A stretch of DNA of 64,000 nt from positions 248,001-312,000 of the forward strand of contig NZ_JAIPUL010000001.1 in NCBI RefSeq assembly GCF_020180945.1, in the 5' to 3' direction. The notes below the pieces were generated by a model. The model was given only the letters and a program-made list of their open reading frames with translations. It did not search any database and was not told where the DNA came from. Origin of the DNA: Lacticaseibacillus kribbianus (lineage in GTDB: Bacteria; Bacillota; Bacilli; Lactobacillales; Lactobacillaceae). Shown here piece after piece: positions 1 through 7,968 of the stretch. Each line of letters begins with the position of its first letter. Position 1 is the first letter of the stretch. The position numbers and the translations under genes were made by a program.

Positions 1-135
1 CCGGTGGTGCAGGCCGACGGCACCTTCACCGGCATCGTGACCCGGCGCGAGGTGATGAAGGGCATCAACTACATCGGCCACAACATCGACAAGCAGTACG
101 CGGTCACCGCGCGCGAGCCGGTGGCCAAGGACTAG
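1..135 (+). CDS. CBS-domain protein, C-terminal end (partial)
   Basis: Only the last 44 codons lie in the window, in frame 1 to a TAG stop. The run GIVTRREVMKGINY is typical of the end of the second CBS motif in small two-CBS proteins of Firmicutes; the CbpB/DarB (YkuL) group, which binds cyclic di-AMP, ends in a very similar way. CBS pairs bind adenine nucleotides and act as cytosolic sensors. The assignment to CbpB is an inference from about 25 informative residues; any protein ending in a CBS motif could fit. A strong hairpin follows within 16 bases. Confidence 0.55.
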   Translation, partial: PVVQADGTFTGIVTRREVMKGINYIGHNIDKQYAVTAREPVAKD

Positions 136-150
136 CCAACTCAGACAAGC

Positions 151-186
151 AAAGACGCCGTGCAGTTCGCTGCACGGCGTCTTTCT
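151..186. terminator. Bidirectional intrinsic terminator
   Basis: Perfect 15-bp stem (151-165 with 170-184), loop TTCG, A-rich on the left and T-rich on the right. It separates the convergent CBS gene and the DUF368 gene and can serve both. Confidence 0.85.
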
Positions 187-193
187 TGTCTAG

Positions 194-1087
194 TCAGTCG
201 GTTGCGTCGGGACGGTCGAGGAACAGGGTGGCGAGCACGCCAAGCACCGCGAAAACCAGTGCCACGGCCAGGGCGCCCAGCCAGCTGGCCGGCCACGCCG
301 AGGCGATGCCGGTGCGCACCAGGATCACCACCGCCGCGGCGACGATGCCGGCAACGGCGTAGTAGACCTGCGCCTCAAAGCGCGCGAGCAGCCACGCCAT
401 CACGCGCGCGACGGCCAGCAGTCCGAGCGCCGCCCCGATCATGAAGGGCAGAAGCAGCGCGACGCTTTGGCCCGCGGCCGCGGCGGCCGCCCAGTCGCCG
501 GCAAGCGCGGCACGCGCCGCCGTGCCCAGCTGGCCGACGGCGTTGTACACGGTGCCGTACTGGTCGATCACCATCAGCATGATCGACCCGGAGATGCCGG
601 GAATCGCCATCAGCGCCACGGAGAACGCGCCGGCCCACAGCATCGTGAAGAAGTCGCCGGCGCTGGTCAGCCGCGGAATCGCAATCAGCGTGCCGGCCTG
701 CCCCTCGCCGAGGCGTGCCAGGCCGTAGATGACGGCAAAGCCCGCGACGCTTAACAGCGGGTACCAAGGCCGCGGCGGGACCTGGCGCATTTTGCGCCAG
801 ACGAACGGCACGATGCCGAGCACCAGCCCGGTGAAAAACGCGTAGGCGGCGACCGGCCACGCCGCGGTCAAAGCGAGGATCGCCTTGGTGGACGCGAGGA
901 TGCCGATGGCGGCGCCGAGCCCGACCGGCACCAGCAGCCGCAGGTGGCGGCGCGGTGCTTCGGTGAAGTGGTTGACGGCCTCGAGCAGGCGGTCGTAGAG
1001 GCCGACCACGACGGCGAAGATGCTGCCAGACAGGCCGGGGATGACGAGGGCGATGCCGATGAAGGCGCCTTTGATCAAGTTGCGCAT
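194..1087 (-). CDS. DUF368 family polyprenyl-phosphate transporter (PopT-like)
   Basis: Integral membrane protein of 297 residues with about eight hydrophobic segments. The start MRNLIKGAFIGIALVIPGLSG is followed by a second related segment near residue 160 (MAIPGISGSIMLM), the internal GxSGS duplication typical of DUF368. Members of this family and the DedA protein UptA have been reported to return undecaprenyl phosphate across the membrane for wall synthesis, which is the likely role here. The ATG at 1087 is preceded by AAAGGA. It is transcribed convergently with the CBS gene. The family call is firm; lipid carrier function is from family knowledge. Confidence 0.85.
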   Translation of the reverse strand: MRNLIKGAFIGIALVIPGLSGSIFAVVVGLYDRLLEAVNHFTEAPRRHLRLLVPVGLGAAIGILASTKAILALTAAWPVAAYAFFTGLVLGIVPFVWRKMRQVPPRPWYPLLSVAGFAVIYGLARLGEGQAGTLIAIPRLTSAGDFFTMLWAGAFSVALMAIPGISGSIMLMVIDQYGTVYNAVGQLGTAARAALAGDWAAAAAAGQSVALLLPFMIGAALGLLAVARVMAWLLARFEAQVYYAVAGIVAAAVVILVRTGIASAWPASWLGALAVALVFAVLGVLATLFLDRPDATD

Positions 1088-1237
1088 GGCGGGGTCCTTT
1101 CTAAAGGGAAGGGCGGCGGAAGCGTTGGGCGGGAGGTGCGGCCGCGGCCTCGCGAGCGTTGGCAGCGAGCGTTGGCAGCGGCCGGGAGACGGTGGTGCGG
1201 CGCGACGGCGAGAAACGGCGGGAAAGTGCAGCCGGGG

Positions 1238-2110
1238 CTACGGTCGCGGCATGGTCGGGGTCGGCAGCTGGATGCCTGATTCGGTCAGAGCCTGGCTGTA
1301 GGCGGCGAGAAAGTCGCGCTGGACGGCCAGCTGCTGACCGTTTTGGACGAACATCAGGACCTGGTAGGAGAAGGTGCCGTCGCCGTTATCGGTCAGGCCG
1401 AGGACGTCTGGGCCGCTCTTGATCTCCTTGTGGGTCGGCACCAGCTTGCGGTTGACGGCCGCGATCACCTCGTCGACCTTGGCGAAGTCAGTGTCCGGGC
1501 GCATCGGCAGGCGCACCAGCGCCTGCATGTTGCTGCGCGACAGGTTCGAGACGATGCTGATGTTGCGGTTGGGGATGTAGTTGATCGTGCCGTTGAAGCT
1601 CTGCACGATGGTGGTGCGCAGGCCGACGCTGGTCACCTTGCCGGAGATTGCGCCCAGCGTCACCGAGTCGCCGACGTCGAATTGGCCCTCCAGGATGATG
1701 AAGATGCCGGTGACGACGTCGGACACGAAGCCCTGCGCGCCGAGGCCCAGGGCGATGCCGACCACGCCGGCGCCGGCGATCAGCGTGCCGACGGGAACGC
1801 CGAGCGTCGACAGCACCGCGTACAGGTAGAAGAATAAGACGAGGTAGGAGAACGCGTTGCGCGTCAGCGTGTGCATCGTGTCGACGCGCGTCGGGCTGAG
1901 CCGGCTGCGCCCCTTGTAGGTCACGAAGCCGCGGTTGACCAGCTTCTTGCCGACGCCGTTGATGATGAAAAACAGCAGGGTGAACAGCACGAGCTGCACG
2001 ACAACGGAGACGACGCGGTCGAGCACCCCGTCCCAGTTAATGTTTTGAATGTAGCGCAGGAAGAGGTTGGTCTGCTGCGTGAGGTCTTTCACCTGAGCCA
2101 AAAAAATCAA
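1238..2110 (-). CDS. Small-conductance mechanosensitive channel (MscS family)
   Basis: 290 residues. Hydrophobic segments near 30-50, 85-105 and 108-130 are followed by the Gly/Ala-rich pore helix (GVVGIALGLGAQGFVSD) and a beta domain with GDSVTLGAISGKV and FNGTINYIPN, the MscS_TM3/beta signature. It opens on membrane tension to release solutes after hypo-osmotic shock; the size matches the YkuT type. The start is TTG at 2110, chosen because TTGGAG lies about 8 bases upstream and no ATG is better placed. 150 bases separate its end from the DUF368 start with no visible terminator, so the two may be co-transcribed. Confidence 0.85.
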   Translation of the reverse strand: MIFLAQVKDLTQQTNLFLRYIQNINWDGVLDRVVSVVVQLVLFTLLFFIINGVGKKLVNRGFVTYKGRSRLSPTRVDTMHTLTRNAFSYLVLFFYLYAVLSTLGVPVGTLIAGAGVVGIALGLGAQGFVSDVVTGIFIILEGQFDVGDSVTLGAISGKVTSVGLRTTIVQSFNGTINYIPNRNISIVSNLSRSNMQALVRLPMRPDTDFAKVDEVIAAVNRKLVPTHKEIKSGPDVLGLTDNGDGTFSYQVLMFVQNGQQLAVQRDFLAAYSQALTESGIQLPTPTMPRP

Positions 2111-2454
2111 GGCAATCGCTCCAATCTATCCCTTAAGTGTACCAAACCGGGCCCCGGGCGACCACTGGCCTAAGGAAATCTTGACAAAAAACCGGCGGTG
2201 CGCGAGGCGGCTGCGGCCGGCCGTCGCGGCGCTCCTGTGACGGCCGCCGTCGCCTTCGCGGCGTCGGCGTGGGCACGGCATCGGCCAGGCGTGGGGGTTG
2301 GTCAAACCCGCCACAATGGCCAGAGCGTTGCCCCGGGCACCGGGGCGCGCTTTCGGCCGGTTTTTGAACGCGCTCACAAAGTTGGCGGTACCCCAACCAC
2401 GCGCTATGTGGTACTCTTAACTTAACGGGCAAAAGCCAGTTAGGAGGGTGTTGC
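2111..2454. other. GC-rich intergenic region between divergent genes
   Basis: 344 bases, no credible gene. The right edge holds a weak promoter candidate for the DUF948 gene: TTGGCG (2382-2387), 17 bases, TATGTG (2405-2410). The rest is GC-rich with local inverted repeats but no terminator-like T tract. Confidence 0.4.
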
Positions 2455-2883
2455 ATGTCAGGAGCAGAAGTCGCCGGCGTGATCGCGGCCGTCGCGTTAC
2501 TGGTCATCGCGCTGGCGATCGCGATCGTCGCGATTCGACTGTCGGCGGTCACTAAGGAAATCAAAAATACCGTGGCCGAGGTCAACCAGACCTTGACCAT
2601 CGTCAACGGCGAAGTCAAGCCGCTGACCAATGAAATTGAAGCGTTGTTAACCAAATCCAACACGCTACTCAACGACGTGAACGGCAAGGTTGCCGCCGTC
2701 GATCCGGTGTTCACCGCCATCGGCGAGCTCGGCGAATCGGTCTCCGACCTGAACACGGCGACGCGCAACCTGACCACCAAGGTCACAAGCGGCGTCCAGA
2801 ACACGGCCAAGGTCACCGCGGCCGCCAAGGTTGGACAGATGGCGATGTCAATGCTGAAGAAGAAAGACACCAAGGCAAACTAG
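2455..2883 (+). CDS. DUF948 domain-containing membrane protein
   Basis: 142 residues: one N-terminal transmembrane helix (about residues 5-27), then a helical, coiled-coil-like segment with repeated Val/Asn/Leu heptads (VNQTLTIVNGEVKPLTNEIE), ending in a basic tail KKKDTK. This layout defines DUF948 proteins of Firmicutes, general-stress-associated membrane-anchored proteins without a known biochemical activity. GGAGGG sits 8 bases before the ATG. The YtxH gene follows after 25 bases, the usual operon partner of DUF948. Confidence 0.85.
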   Translation: MSGAEVAGVIAAVALLVIALAIAIVAIRLSAVTKEIKNTVAEVNQTLTIVNGEVKPLTNEIEALLTKSNTLLNDVNGKVAAVDPVFTAIGELGESVSDLNTATRNLTTKVTSGVQNTAKVTAAAKVGQMAMSMLKKKDTKAN

Positions 2884-2908
2884 GCGCAAAGTATAGGGAG
2901 GGTTCCAC

Positions 2909-3391
2909 ATGTCTAAAAAAAGTCATTTTCTGTTAGGGTTCGTGCTCGGCGCGGCCAGCTCGCTGGCGGCCACCTACCTGCTGACCCCGCAGACCAGCGA
3001 AGATCTCAAAAAGAAGTTCACGGACACCAAGGATGACCTGGCGGACCGCGCGGCCGACTACTACGACTACGCCAAGGACGCGACGGCCGAGTGGCGCGAT
3101 TCCGCAACCGCGTTCGTCGACGAGCTGAAGGCCAAGGCCCAAAAGCCGGAGGCGGCCACCGCGACCTACGACGAGGCCACAACGGCTTTGAAGGACCAGC
3201 TGACGGCCGTGCCGGAAGTTGGCGGCAACGACGACTTCGACGACATCGTGCTGGACGGCAAGAGCGCCTTCGCCCAGGCCAAGGATCAGGCCGACACGCC
3301 TGAACCCGAGACCCCTGAGGCTCCCGCAGAACCGGAGGCCGAAGCGGACGCGGAAGCGCCGACGGACGCCCCGGAGCCAACCGAAGACTAG
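2909..3391 (+). CDS. YtxH domain-containing protein
   Basis: 160 residues. The N-terminal helix GFVLGAASSLAATYLLTP is the YtxH membrane segment; then a charged region with Asp/Lys-rich helices, and an extremely acidic Pro/Glu/Ala tail (about residues 130-160). YtxH proteins are membrane-associated stress proteins of unknown mechanism. Start ATG at 2909 behind GGGAGG. It is the last gene of the DUF948-YtxH pair and ends in a clear terminator. The long acidic tail is unusual and may reflect low-complexity expansion in a GC-rich genome. Confidence 0.85.
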   Translation: MSKKSHFLLGFVLGAASSLAATYLLTPQTSEDLKKKFTDTKDDLADRAADYYDYAKDATAEWRDSATAFVDELKAKAQKPEAATATYDEATTALKDQLTAVPEVGGNDDFDDIVLDGKSAFAQAKDQADTPEPETPEAPAEPEAEADAEAPTDAPEPTED

Positions 3392-3399
3392 CAATCCCG

Positions 3400-3424
3400 A
3401 GCCACCGCAGCGCGGTGGCTTTTT
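3400..3424 (+). terminator. Intrinsic terminator of the DUF948-YtxH operon
   Basis: 9-bp stem AGCCACCGC/GCGGTGGCT with a 3-base loop, followed by TTTT. A 124-bp repeat array begins 4 bases later. Confidence 0.85.
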
Positions 3425-3428
3425 GGTA

Positions 3429-3712
3429 CCAGGGCGGAACAAGCCGCACTTAGGCCGCCGTCTAGCGTAAGGCCAGCGCTTGGGCCGCACTTTGGCCCGA
3501 GTGCTGGCCTTAGCAGGACGAGCGGCCGTTTGCTTGTGCAGCCCGACGATGACCAGGGCGGAGCGCCGCGGGCTTAGCGGGACGAGTAGCCTAGCCATGG
3601 GGGTTGGGGCGCACTATGCCCCGAGACCCATGGCGTAGCTAATCGCTCCCGCGTTGCGGCGCGCAGCCCGACGATGACCAAGGCGGAGCGCCGCGGGCTT
3701 AGCGGGACGAGG
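3429..3712 (+). repeat. 124-bp BOX-like repeat array A (two units plus a partial)
   Basis: Units start at 3429 (CCAGGGCGGAAC), 3553 and 3678 (partial), so the period is 124-125 bp. Each unit opens with a segment of about 33 bases (CCAGGGCGGAGC...CTTAGCGGGACG) and contains a long hairpin; in the first unit TAAGGCCAGC (3468-3477) pairs with GCTGGCCTTA (3503-3512) around a GGGCC...GGCCC core. The same unit recurs near 11.5, 31.6, 43.7, 46.1, 51.0 and 54.1 kb. No ORF with a ribosome binding site lies inside. Confidence 0.8.
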
Positions 3713-4084
3713 AGCCGACCTGCCGCGGCTCCTGGTCCCGGGCGGGTCGGCCTGTGCGGCCGGTTTCCGCCCGCAAGCGGGCTTCAACCTAGATTTGGAG
3801 CCGGAGCCGCGTTGCGGCTGCCCGTCTCCAAATCTGCCGCGAAGATGTCGGCAATGCCCGCCAAACCCGCGGTCACCGCTGACATCCTCGTTTCACGGGC
3901 CAACCCGCCCGGTCCCCTGCGTTGCTACACGGCGGGGCAGATAACCATCACCGGTTTCACCGGTTCTGAGGTTAGTCTTAGGTGGATGAACCTCGTGGGT
4001 AGGCACCGCTCGTCACGTGGTCACGGATGTGGGCTGTATCTGTGAGGGAATGAAAGTGTTTGAGATAAGTGATTGGAGGAAACA
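3713..4084. other. Intergenic region downstream of repeat array A
   Basis: About 370 bases without a gene. It contains an inverted repeat whose outer arms are AGATTTGGAG and CTCCAAATCT (near 3793-3835), possibly a diverged relative of the longer stem-loop element seen at 31.7 and 43.8 kb. I see no confident promoter for the gene starting at 4085. Confidence 0.35.
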
Positions 4085-4891
4085 ATGGCAAAACTGGCGG
4101 TGATCTCGGATGTCCACGGCAATCGAACGGCACTTTCCGCGGTGCTGGCGGACGCAAAGGCGCACGGCGCCACGGATTACTGGCTGCTCGGCGACCTGCT
4201 GATGCCGGGACCCGGCGCGGCGGACCTGTTTGCGCTGCTTGAGGCCTACCACGTGCACTACGCGGTGCGCGGCAACTGGGAGGACATTTTCGGGCGCGGG
4301 CTGACCGACCACTACCAAGACACCGCCAAGCACGTCTACTTCACGCGGCTGGCGCGCTTCACGGCGGCGCGGCTGACGACCGCGCTGCGCGCCCAGGTGC
4401 GCGACTTGCCGATGCGTCGCCAGCTGACCCTCGGCGGCCTGCGGTTTTCCCTGTCGCACAACCAGCCGGCCAAGAACTACGGGCAGGGTCTGGTGCCCGC
4501 CGGTCCGCAAGCGAACTTCGACGCGCTGGTGCCGGCCGGGGTGGACCTCGCACTTTACGGCCACACCCACCACCAGATCATCCGCTACACCACCGCCGAG
4601 CAGCTGGTGCTCAACCCGGGCACCGTGGGCATGCCGGTGTTCAACTGGCCGCACCACCCGTTCGACCACCGCGCCCAGTACGCCCTGGTGACCGTCGCCG
4701 CCGGGATGATCGACGCGCTCGAGCTGCGCAAGGTCGACTACGACGTGACCCAAGAGATCGCGCTGGCCAAAAGCGCGGGCCTGCCGTACCTCGAGCTGTA
4801 CTTGGACCAGCTGACGACCGGGCGCATCCACACCTACGACACCGCCAACCAGGAGCGGCTGAGCGCGTGGTACGCCGCGCACGGGGACTAA
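4085..4891 (+). CDS. Metallophosphoesterase (YfcE/calcineurin-like fold)
   Basis: 268 residues. Metal-binding motifs appear in the order expected for the fold: DVHGN (residue 8), GDLLMPGP, GNWED, H near residue 142, and GHTHH (about residue 165). Such enzymes hydrolyse phosphodiester or phosphomonoester substrates; the substrate cannot be told from sequence. ATG at 4085 is preferred because TTGGAGGAAACA lies directly before it; an upstream in-frame TTG would overlap that site. The C-terminal 80 residues go beyond the minimal domain. It stands alone in a transcription unit. Confidence 0.8.
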   Translation: MAKLAVISDVHGNRTALSAVLADAKAHGATDYWLLGDLLMPGPGAADLFALLEAYHVHYAVRGNWEDIFGRGLTDHYQDTAKHVYFTRLARFTAARLTTALRAQVRDLPMRRQLTLGGLRFSLSHNQPAKNYGQGLVPAGPQANFDALVPAGVDLALYGHTHHQIIRYTTAEQLVLNPGTVGMPVFNWPHHPFDHRAQYALVTVAAGMIDALELRKVDYDVTQEIALAKSAGLPYLELYLDQLTTGRIHTYDTANQERLSAWYAAHGD

Positions 4892-4978
4892 GAGCCGAGC
4901 TAATCTCATACCCGCGGCCGATGAGCCCTGCCCCAGCCTTTGATACCATAAGTCAAAAGGCGAAAGGCGGGGGTGCAG

Positions 4979-5290
4979 ATGGTCCAGGTGGAGACAGTGG
5001 TAACGACGCGCGAGGCGGTGCTGACGGCACTGGATTCGCATCCCGCGCGGCTTGAGTGCGACGCCCGGGCGCTGCCCGAGCTGAGCGTGCTGGTCGGCGT
5101 TCAGGGCGGCATGAGCCCGGCCGGCTGCACGCCGGACCAGATTGGCCGGCTGCTGGCGCAAAACGGCGTCGGTCCGCTGTGGCGCTACGTCCTGATGCGC
5201 GGCTGGGGCCCAACCGCGCTGGCCGCGATACTGACCGAGTACCGGCTGGTCGCCGCTGACCTCGACGTCGTCACGCTGACCAGGCGCTAA
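4979..5290 (+). CDS. Hypothetical protein, 103 aa
   Basis: I do not recognise this protein. It is rich in Ala, Leu and Val, with one Cys pair spaced widely (near residues 27 and 53) and a helix-forming segment GRLLAQNGVGPLWRYVLMRG. No signal peptide or membrane helix is obvious. Start: ATG at 4979 behind AAAGGCGGGG; GTG at 4973 is possible. A strong terminator follows, so it is probably a real one-gene unit or the second gene after the phosphoesterase (87-base gap). Confidence 0.55.
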   Translation: MVQVETVVTTREAVLTALDSHPARLECDARALPELSVLVGVQGGMSPAGCTPDQIGRLLAQNGVGPLWRYVLMRGWGPTALAAILTEYRLVAADLDVVTLTRR

Positions 5291-5298
5291 TCCGCCAC

Positions 5299-5338
5299 AC
5301 GAAACACCCCCTGCACAGGCGTGCAGGGGGTGTTTCGT
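5299..5338. terminator. Bidirectional intrinsic terminator
   Basis: Perfect 18-bp stem (5299-5316 with 5321-5338), loop AGGC, with A-rich and T-rich flanks. It lies between the convergent hypothetical gene and the dehydrogenase gene. Confidence 0.9.
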
Positions 5339-5349
5339 CGTGGACGGGG

Positions 5350-6345
5350 TCACTGCCCGGCCACCTCCAGCGCGCTTTCGTTGGTCTGCACGAAGTCGTG
5401 CAGGCAAGTCAGCGCGGTTTCCACCATGTTTTGCACCGCGGTGGCGGTGTAGTAGGCGATGTGCGGCGACAGCACCACGTTGGGCTGGGCCAACAGCGCC
5501 TGCCACTGCGGGTCGTTGAAGTGGCCGCGGCGGTCGAGCGCCAGCAGGTCGGCGGTTTCGTTCTCGTAGGTGTCGATACCGGCGCCGCCGATGTGGCCGC
5601 TTTGCAGCGCGGCAATCAGCGCGCGGGTGTCGACGAGGTTGGGCCGCCCGGTGTTGATCAACAGGGCGCCTCGGCGCATGCGCGCTAGGGCGTTGGTGTC
5701 GATCAGGTGGGTGTTCTCCGGGGTGCCGGGGATGTGCAGGGTCACGATGTCGCTTTGAGCCAAAAGCTCGGGCAGGGGGACCGCGGTGTAGCGCAGGCCG
5801 GCGATCGGCTGGCGGTGCGTGTCCGTGGTCAGCACGGTGGCGCCGAAGCCGTTGAGCAGGCGGATCAGCGCCCGGCCGATGCGGCCGGTGCCGACCACGC
5901 CGACCGTGCAGGCGTTGAGCTCGCGGCCGAGGTGCAGCGCCGCGGCGGGGTAGTCACCCCGGTGCAGGTCCGCCTGCACCGCGCCGGTGTGGCGCAGCAG
6001 GTAGAGCATGTCCGCGATGGCGAACTCGGCGATGGCCGCGGGCGAGTAGGCCGGAACGTTGGAGACGTGGACGCCGTGGCGCTTGGCGGCTGCGAAGTCC
6101 ACGTTGTCCGTGCCGGTGTTGCGCAGGGCGAGGTAGTGCAGGTTCAAGGCGGCCATGCCGGCGAAGACGCCGGGGGCGTACGGCACGGTCTGGAAACAGG
6201 TGATGGCCTGGGCGCCTGCGGCCAGGCTGACGGTGGTGGGCGTCAGGAGCTCCGAGTGCAGCGCCAGCTGGTCTCCCGTCGCCTTGGCCCAATGGGCGAA
6301 GTAGGGACGTTCGGCCTCGCGAACGCCGAATGCGGCGATTCTCAT
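5350..6345 (-). CDS. D-2-hydroxyacid dehydrogenase (D-lactate dehydrogenase family)
   Basis: 331 residues. The NAD-binding Rossmann motif is VGVVGTGRIGRAL (about residue 146). The catalytic triad of the family is visible as Arg in NTGRPNLVDT, Glu in DTYENE and His in SPHIAYYT. The family reduces 2-ketoacids such as pyruvate or 2-ketoisocaproate to D-hydroxyacids in the cytosol. Most D-LDHs have NTSRG or NTARA; the GRPN here suggests a paralog with a different ketoacid preference. ATG at 6345 behind AAGGATC. It is downstream of, and in the same direction as, the WYL regulator, with a terminator-like hairpin between. Confidence 0.85.
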   Translation of the reverse strand: MRIAAFGVREAERPYFAHWAKATGDQLALHSELLTPTTVSLAAGAQAITCFQTVPYAPGVFAGMAALNLHYLALRNTGTDNVDFAAAKRHGVHVSNVPAYSPAAIAEFAIADMLYLLRHTGAVQADLHRGDYPAAALHLGRELNACTVGVVGTGRIGRALIRLLNGFGATVLTTDTHRQPIAGLRYTAVPLPELLAQSDIVTLHIPGTPENTHLIDTNALARMRRGALLINTGRPNLVDTRALIAALQSGHIGGAGIDTYENETADLLALDRRGHFNDPQWQALLAQPNVVLSPHIAYYTATAVQNMVETALTCLHDFVQTNESALEVAGQ

Positions 6346-6456
6346 GTGGTCAGATCCTTCCGGTGTGGATATAGAAACCTAAGCGTAGCACTTTTGGCCC
6401 GGCCCGGCGCAGGTGTGACAAAATCTTAAGAAATCGTTTCCAAATTATTCCCCGCC

Positions 6457-6481
6457 AAAAAGGCGCCGGTCGCCCGACGCC
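6457..6481 (-). terminator. Intrinsic terminator of the WYL regulator gene
   Basis: On the minus strand GGCGTCGG/CCGGCGCC (8 bp, one G-U) with a 4-base loop, followed by TTTTT. It sits directly after the WYL gene. Confidence 0.7.
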
Positions 6482-6488
6482 CTGTGGC

Positions 6489-7469
6489 TCAGATGTCAAA
6501 ATGTGGTCGGCCGACCAGTGTGCCCTGGTAAAGGGCGGCCATCTCAAGGACGGTGCGGCTCACTTCGGCGACTAGGTCCGGCGGCGTCAGCAGGTGGGCC
6601 ATGTTGCCCTGGCTCAAAAGCCACGCCTTGAAGGCCTCGGCGTACACGGTGGCCTGAACGGTGACCCTGCCCGCCGGCTCGTCTTGATCGATCAGGGTGG
6701 CGGTGGGCAGCCAGTCCAGCGCCGCGTCGGGCCGGCCCCAGAAGTCGAAGGTGACCGTCACCCGCGGCCCGGCAGCCATGATTGGCAGGTAGCGCCGCAG
6801 CTCGCCCTCCGGGTAGCGTCCCGCGTAGCCGTTGGGCTGCCCGTCCTCCGGCCGCAGCTTGTAGTCCTGGATCCGGTCGAAGCGGTAGAAGCGCTCGCCC
6901 GATTCGGCGACGGCAATCAGGTAGAAGTAGTGCTCGGAAAAAAGAATCGCCTTGGGTGCGACCACCACCTGCGAGGCCTTGTCGTTGCGGGAGCGGTAGC
7001 TGAGGGTGACGGACTGGCCGCGCGTGATGATTAGGCTGAACTGCCAGACCAGCCCGGTCAGCGGCCGGTCGTGGTGCAGCGGCAGGTAGTTGAACACCTC
7101 GTTTTGGATCACCCGGTTGATCACGCGGCGCTCGCTGGGCAGCGCGGTCTGCACGAGGTTGGCGATCAGTGCCTTGGCTTCATCGGCGTTCAGGGCGCGG
7201 CTGGCCAGAAGGATTTTGACCAGCACGACGACCTGCGCGGAGTTCAGCTCGCTTTCGCCGGAGTTCAGCTCGAAGGCGTGCGTGCGCTGGTTGTACTGCG
7301 CCGCGTAGGCCACCTCCTCGTGGTCGAACAGGGCGTTGAGCTGGCTGATGTCGCGCTGAATCGAGCGCTCGGTCACCCCGAAGTGCTTGGCGAGCTGCTG
7401 CTTGTTCAGCGGCACGTGACGAAGCAGGTGCAACAAGATGTAGACCTGACGGTAAGCGCTGTTGGCCAT
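6489..7469 (-). CDS. WYL-domain transcriptional regulator (YafY/DeoR-like)
   Basis: 326 residues from the chosen ATG. The N-terminal winged helix contains NKQQLAKHFGVTERSIQRDISQL (in parts: HFGVTERSIQRDI is the recognition region); a WYL-type beta domain follows (VVVAPKAILFSEHYFYLIA, residues ~165-185) and a C-terminal WCX-like extension (RVTVTFDFWG...AWLLSQG). WYL regulators respond to small ligands or nucleic acid and control local genes. ATG 7469 is chosen because AGGGGGAA lies upstream; ATG at 7502 has no ribosome binding site. The dehydrogenase gene downstream may be a target, which is inference. Confidence 0.8.
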   Translation of the reverse strand: MANSAYRQVYILLHLLRHVPLNKQQLAKHFGVTERSIQRDISQLNALFDHEEVAYAAQYNQRTHAFELNSGESELNSAQVVVLVKILLASRALNADEAKALIANLVQTALPSERRVINRVIQNEVFNYLPLHHDRPLTGLVWQFSLIITRGQSVTLSYRSRNDKASQVVVAPKAILFSEHYFYLIAVAESGERFYRFDRIQDYKLRPEDGQPNGYAGRYPEGELRRYLPIMAAGPRVTVTFDFWGRPDAALDWLPTATLIDQDEPAGRVTVQATVYAEAFKAWLLSQGNMAHLLTPPDLVAEVSRTVLEMAALYQGTLVGRPHFDI

Positions 7470-7751
7470 CGAACATTCCCCCTGACTCCCGAGACACATC
7501 ATTAGACGGAACTTCTGCTAACTTTATTTTACCCGATACGTGGACAAAGTGTGTCTATTTGTTAAAATAATCAATTGTTGGCGTAACCATCACTGTCCGT
7601 GCCGCAGATGGGGTGAAAAATAACCCGGATTGCGGCGCGACAAGGCTCTGGAAGCGGTGGGGCCACCGCACGCGACGCAACGAGGACCGGGGGCTGCGGG
7701 CTGGACCGACGGCTTTGGGCGTGGCGCGCCGCCCGCGGTTGCAATCGCGGC
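7470..7751. other. Intergenic region between WYL gene and efp leader
   Basis: About 280 bases between divergent units. The left part is AT-rich (7515-7580), fitting the WYL promoter on the minus strand (TAAAAT near 7529-7534), without a convincing -35 box. The right part is GC-rich and shows no gene. Confidence 0.4.
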
Positions 7752-7780
7752 TAGTCAAGGCCGCGCCTTTACGGTAGAAT
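7752..7780 (+). promoter_or_regulatory. Promoter of the leader-efp unit
   Basis: TAGTCA (7752-7757), 17-base spacer, TAGAAT (7775-7780). Transcription would start near 7787, 24 bases before the ribosome binding site of the leader ORF. Confidence 0.55.
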
Positions 7781-7824
7781 GACCAAGAGACGTTCGCCGA
7801 TTGGCACGAAGGGAGGGGCCAGCC

Positions 7825-7899
7825 ATGTTCATTTTTTTCAGCGGACTGGGCCACGCCCTGGTGATGCCACTGCCGCCGCCAGTGCGGCGTGCTGAATGA
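7825..7899 (+). CDS. 24-residue polyproline leader peptide upstream of efp
   Basis: ATG at 7825 follows GGGAGGGG with a 6-base gap, one of the best ribosome binding sites in the region. The product begins MFIFFSGLGHALVM and continues PLPPPVRRAE, ending in TGA at 7897-7899. Residues 15-19 are Pro-Leu-Pro-Pro-Pro. EF-P, encoded 69 bases downstream, is the factor that rescues ribosomes stalled on consecutive prolines, so the peptide is well placed to sense EF-P activity. That role is inference. The three adjacent proline codons (7873-7881) overlap a hairpin. A chance ORF cannot be excluded without comparison to related genomes. Confidence 0.65.
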   Translation: MFIFFSGLGHALVMPLPPPVRRAE

Positions 7900-7946
7900 C
7901 GCTTTCACCCGCGGATAGCGGGTGCCCTCGAGCCGCGCGGCGGCTC
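7872..7946 (+). promoter_or_regulatory. efp: Alternative RNA helices in the efp 5' leader
   Basis: Local hairpins: CGCCGC/GCGGCG (7874-7879 with 7884-7889, over the proline codons), CACCCGC/GCGGGTG (7906-7912 with 7918-7924) and GAGCCG/CGGCTC (7930-7935 with 7941-7946). A competing long-range helix is perfect over 8 bp: GCCGCCGC (7872-7879) with GCGGCGGC (7937-7944). It excludes the first and third hairpins. A ribosome halted on the proline codons would block it. There is no T tract, so any control would be translational rather than by termination. Confidence 0.5.
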
Positions 7947-7968
7947 ACTCACAAGAAGGAGTATTCCA

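Noticed and set aside
4013-5506. 497-codon open frame on the minus strand
   Set aside because: Overlaps the metallophosphoesterase antisense and crosses a strong bidirectional terminator; composition is Arg/His/Gln-rich shadow coding.
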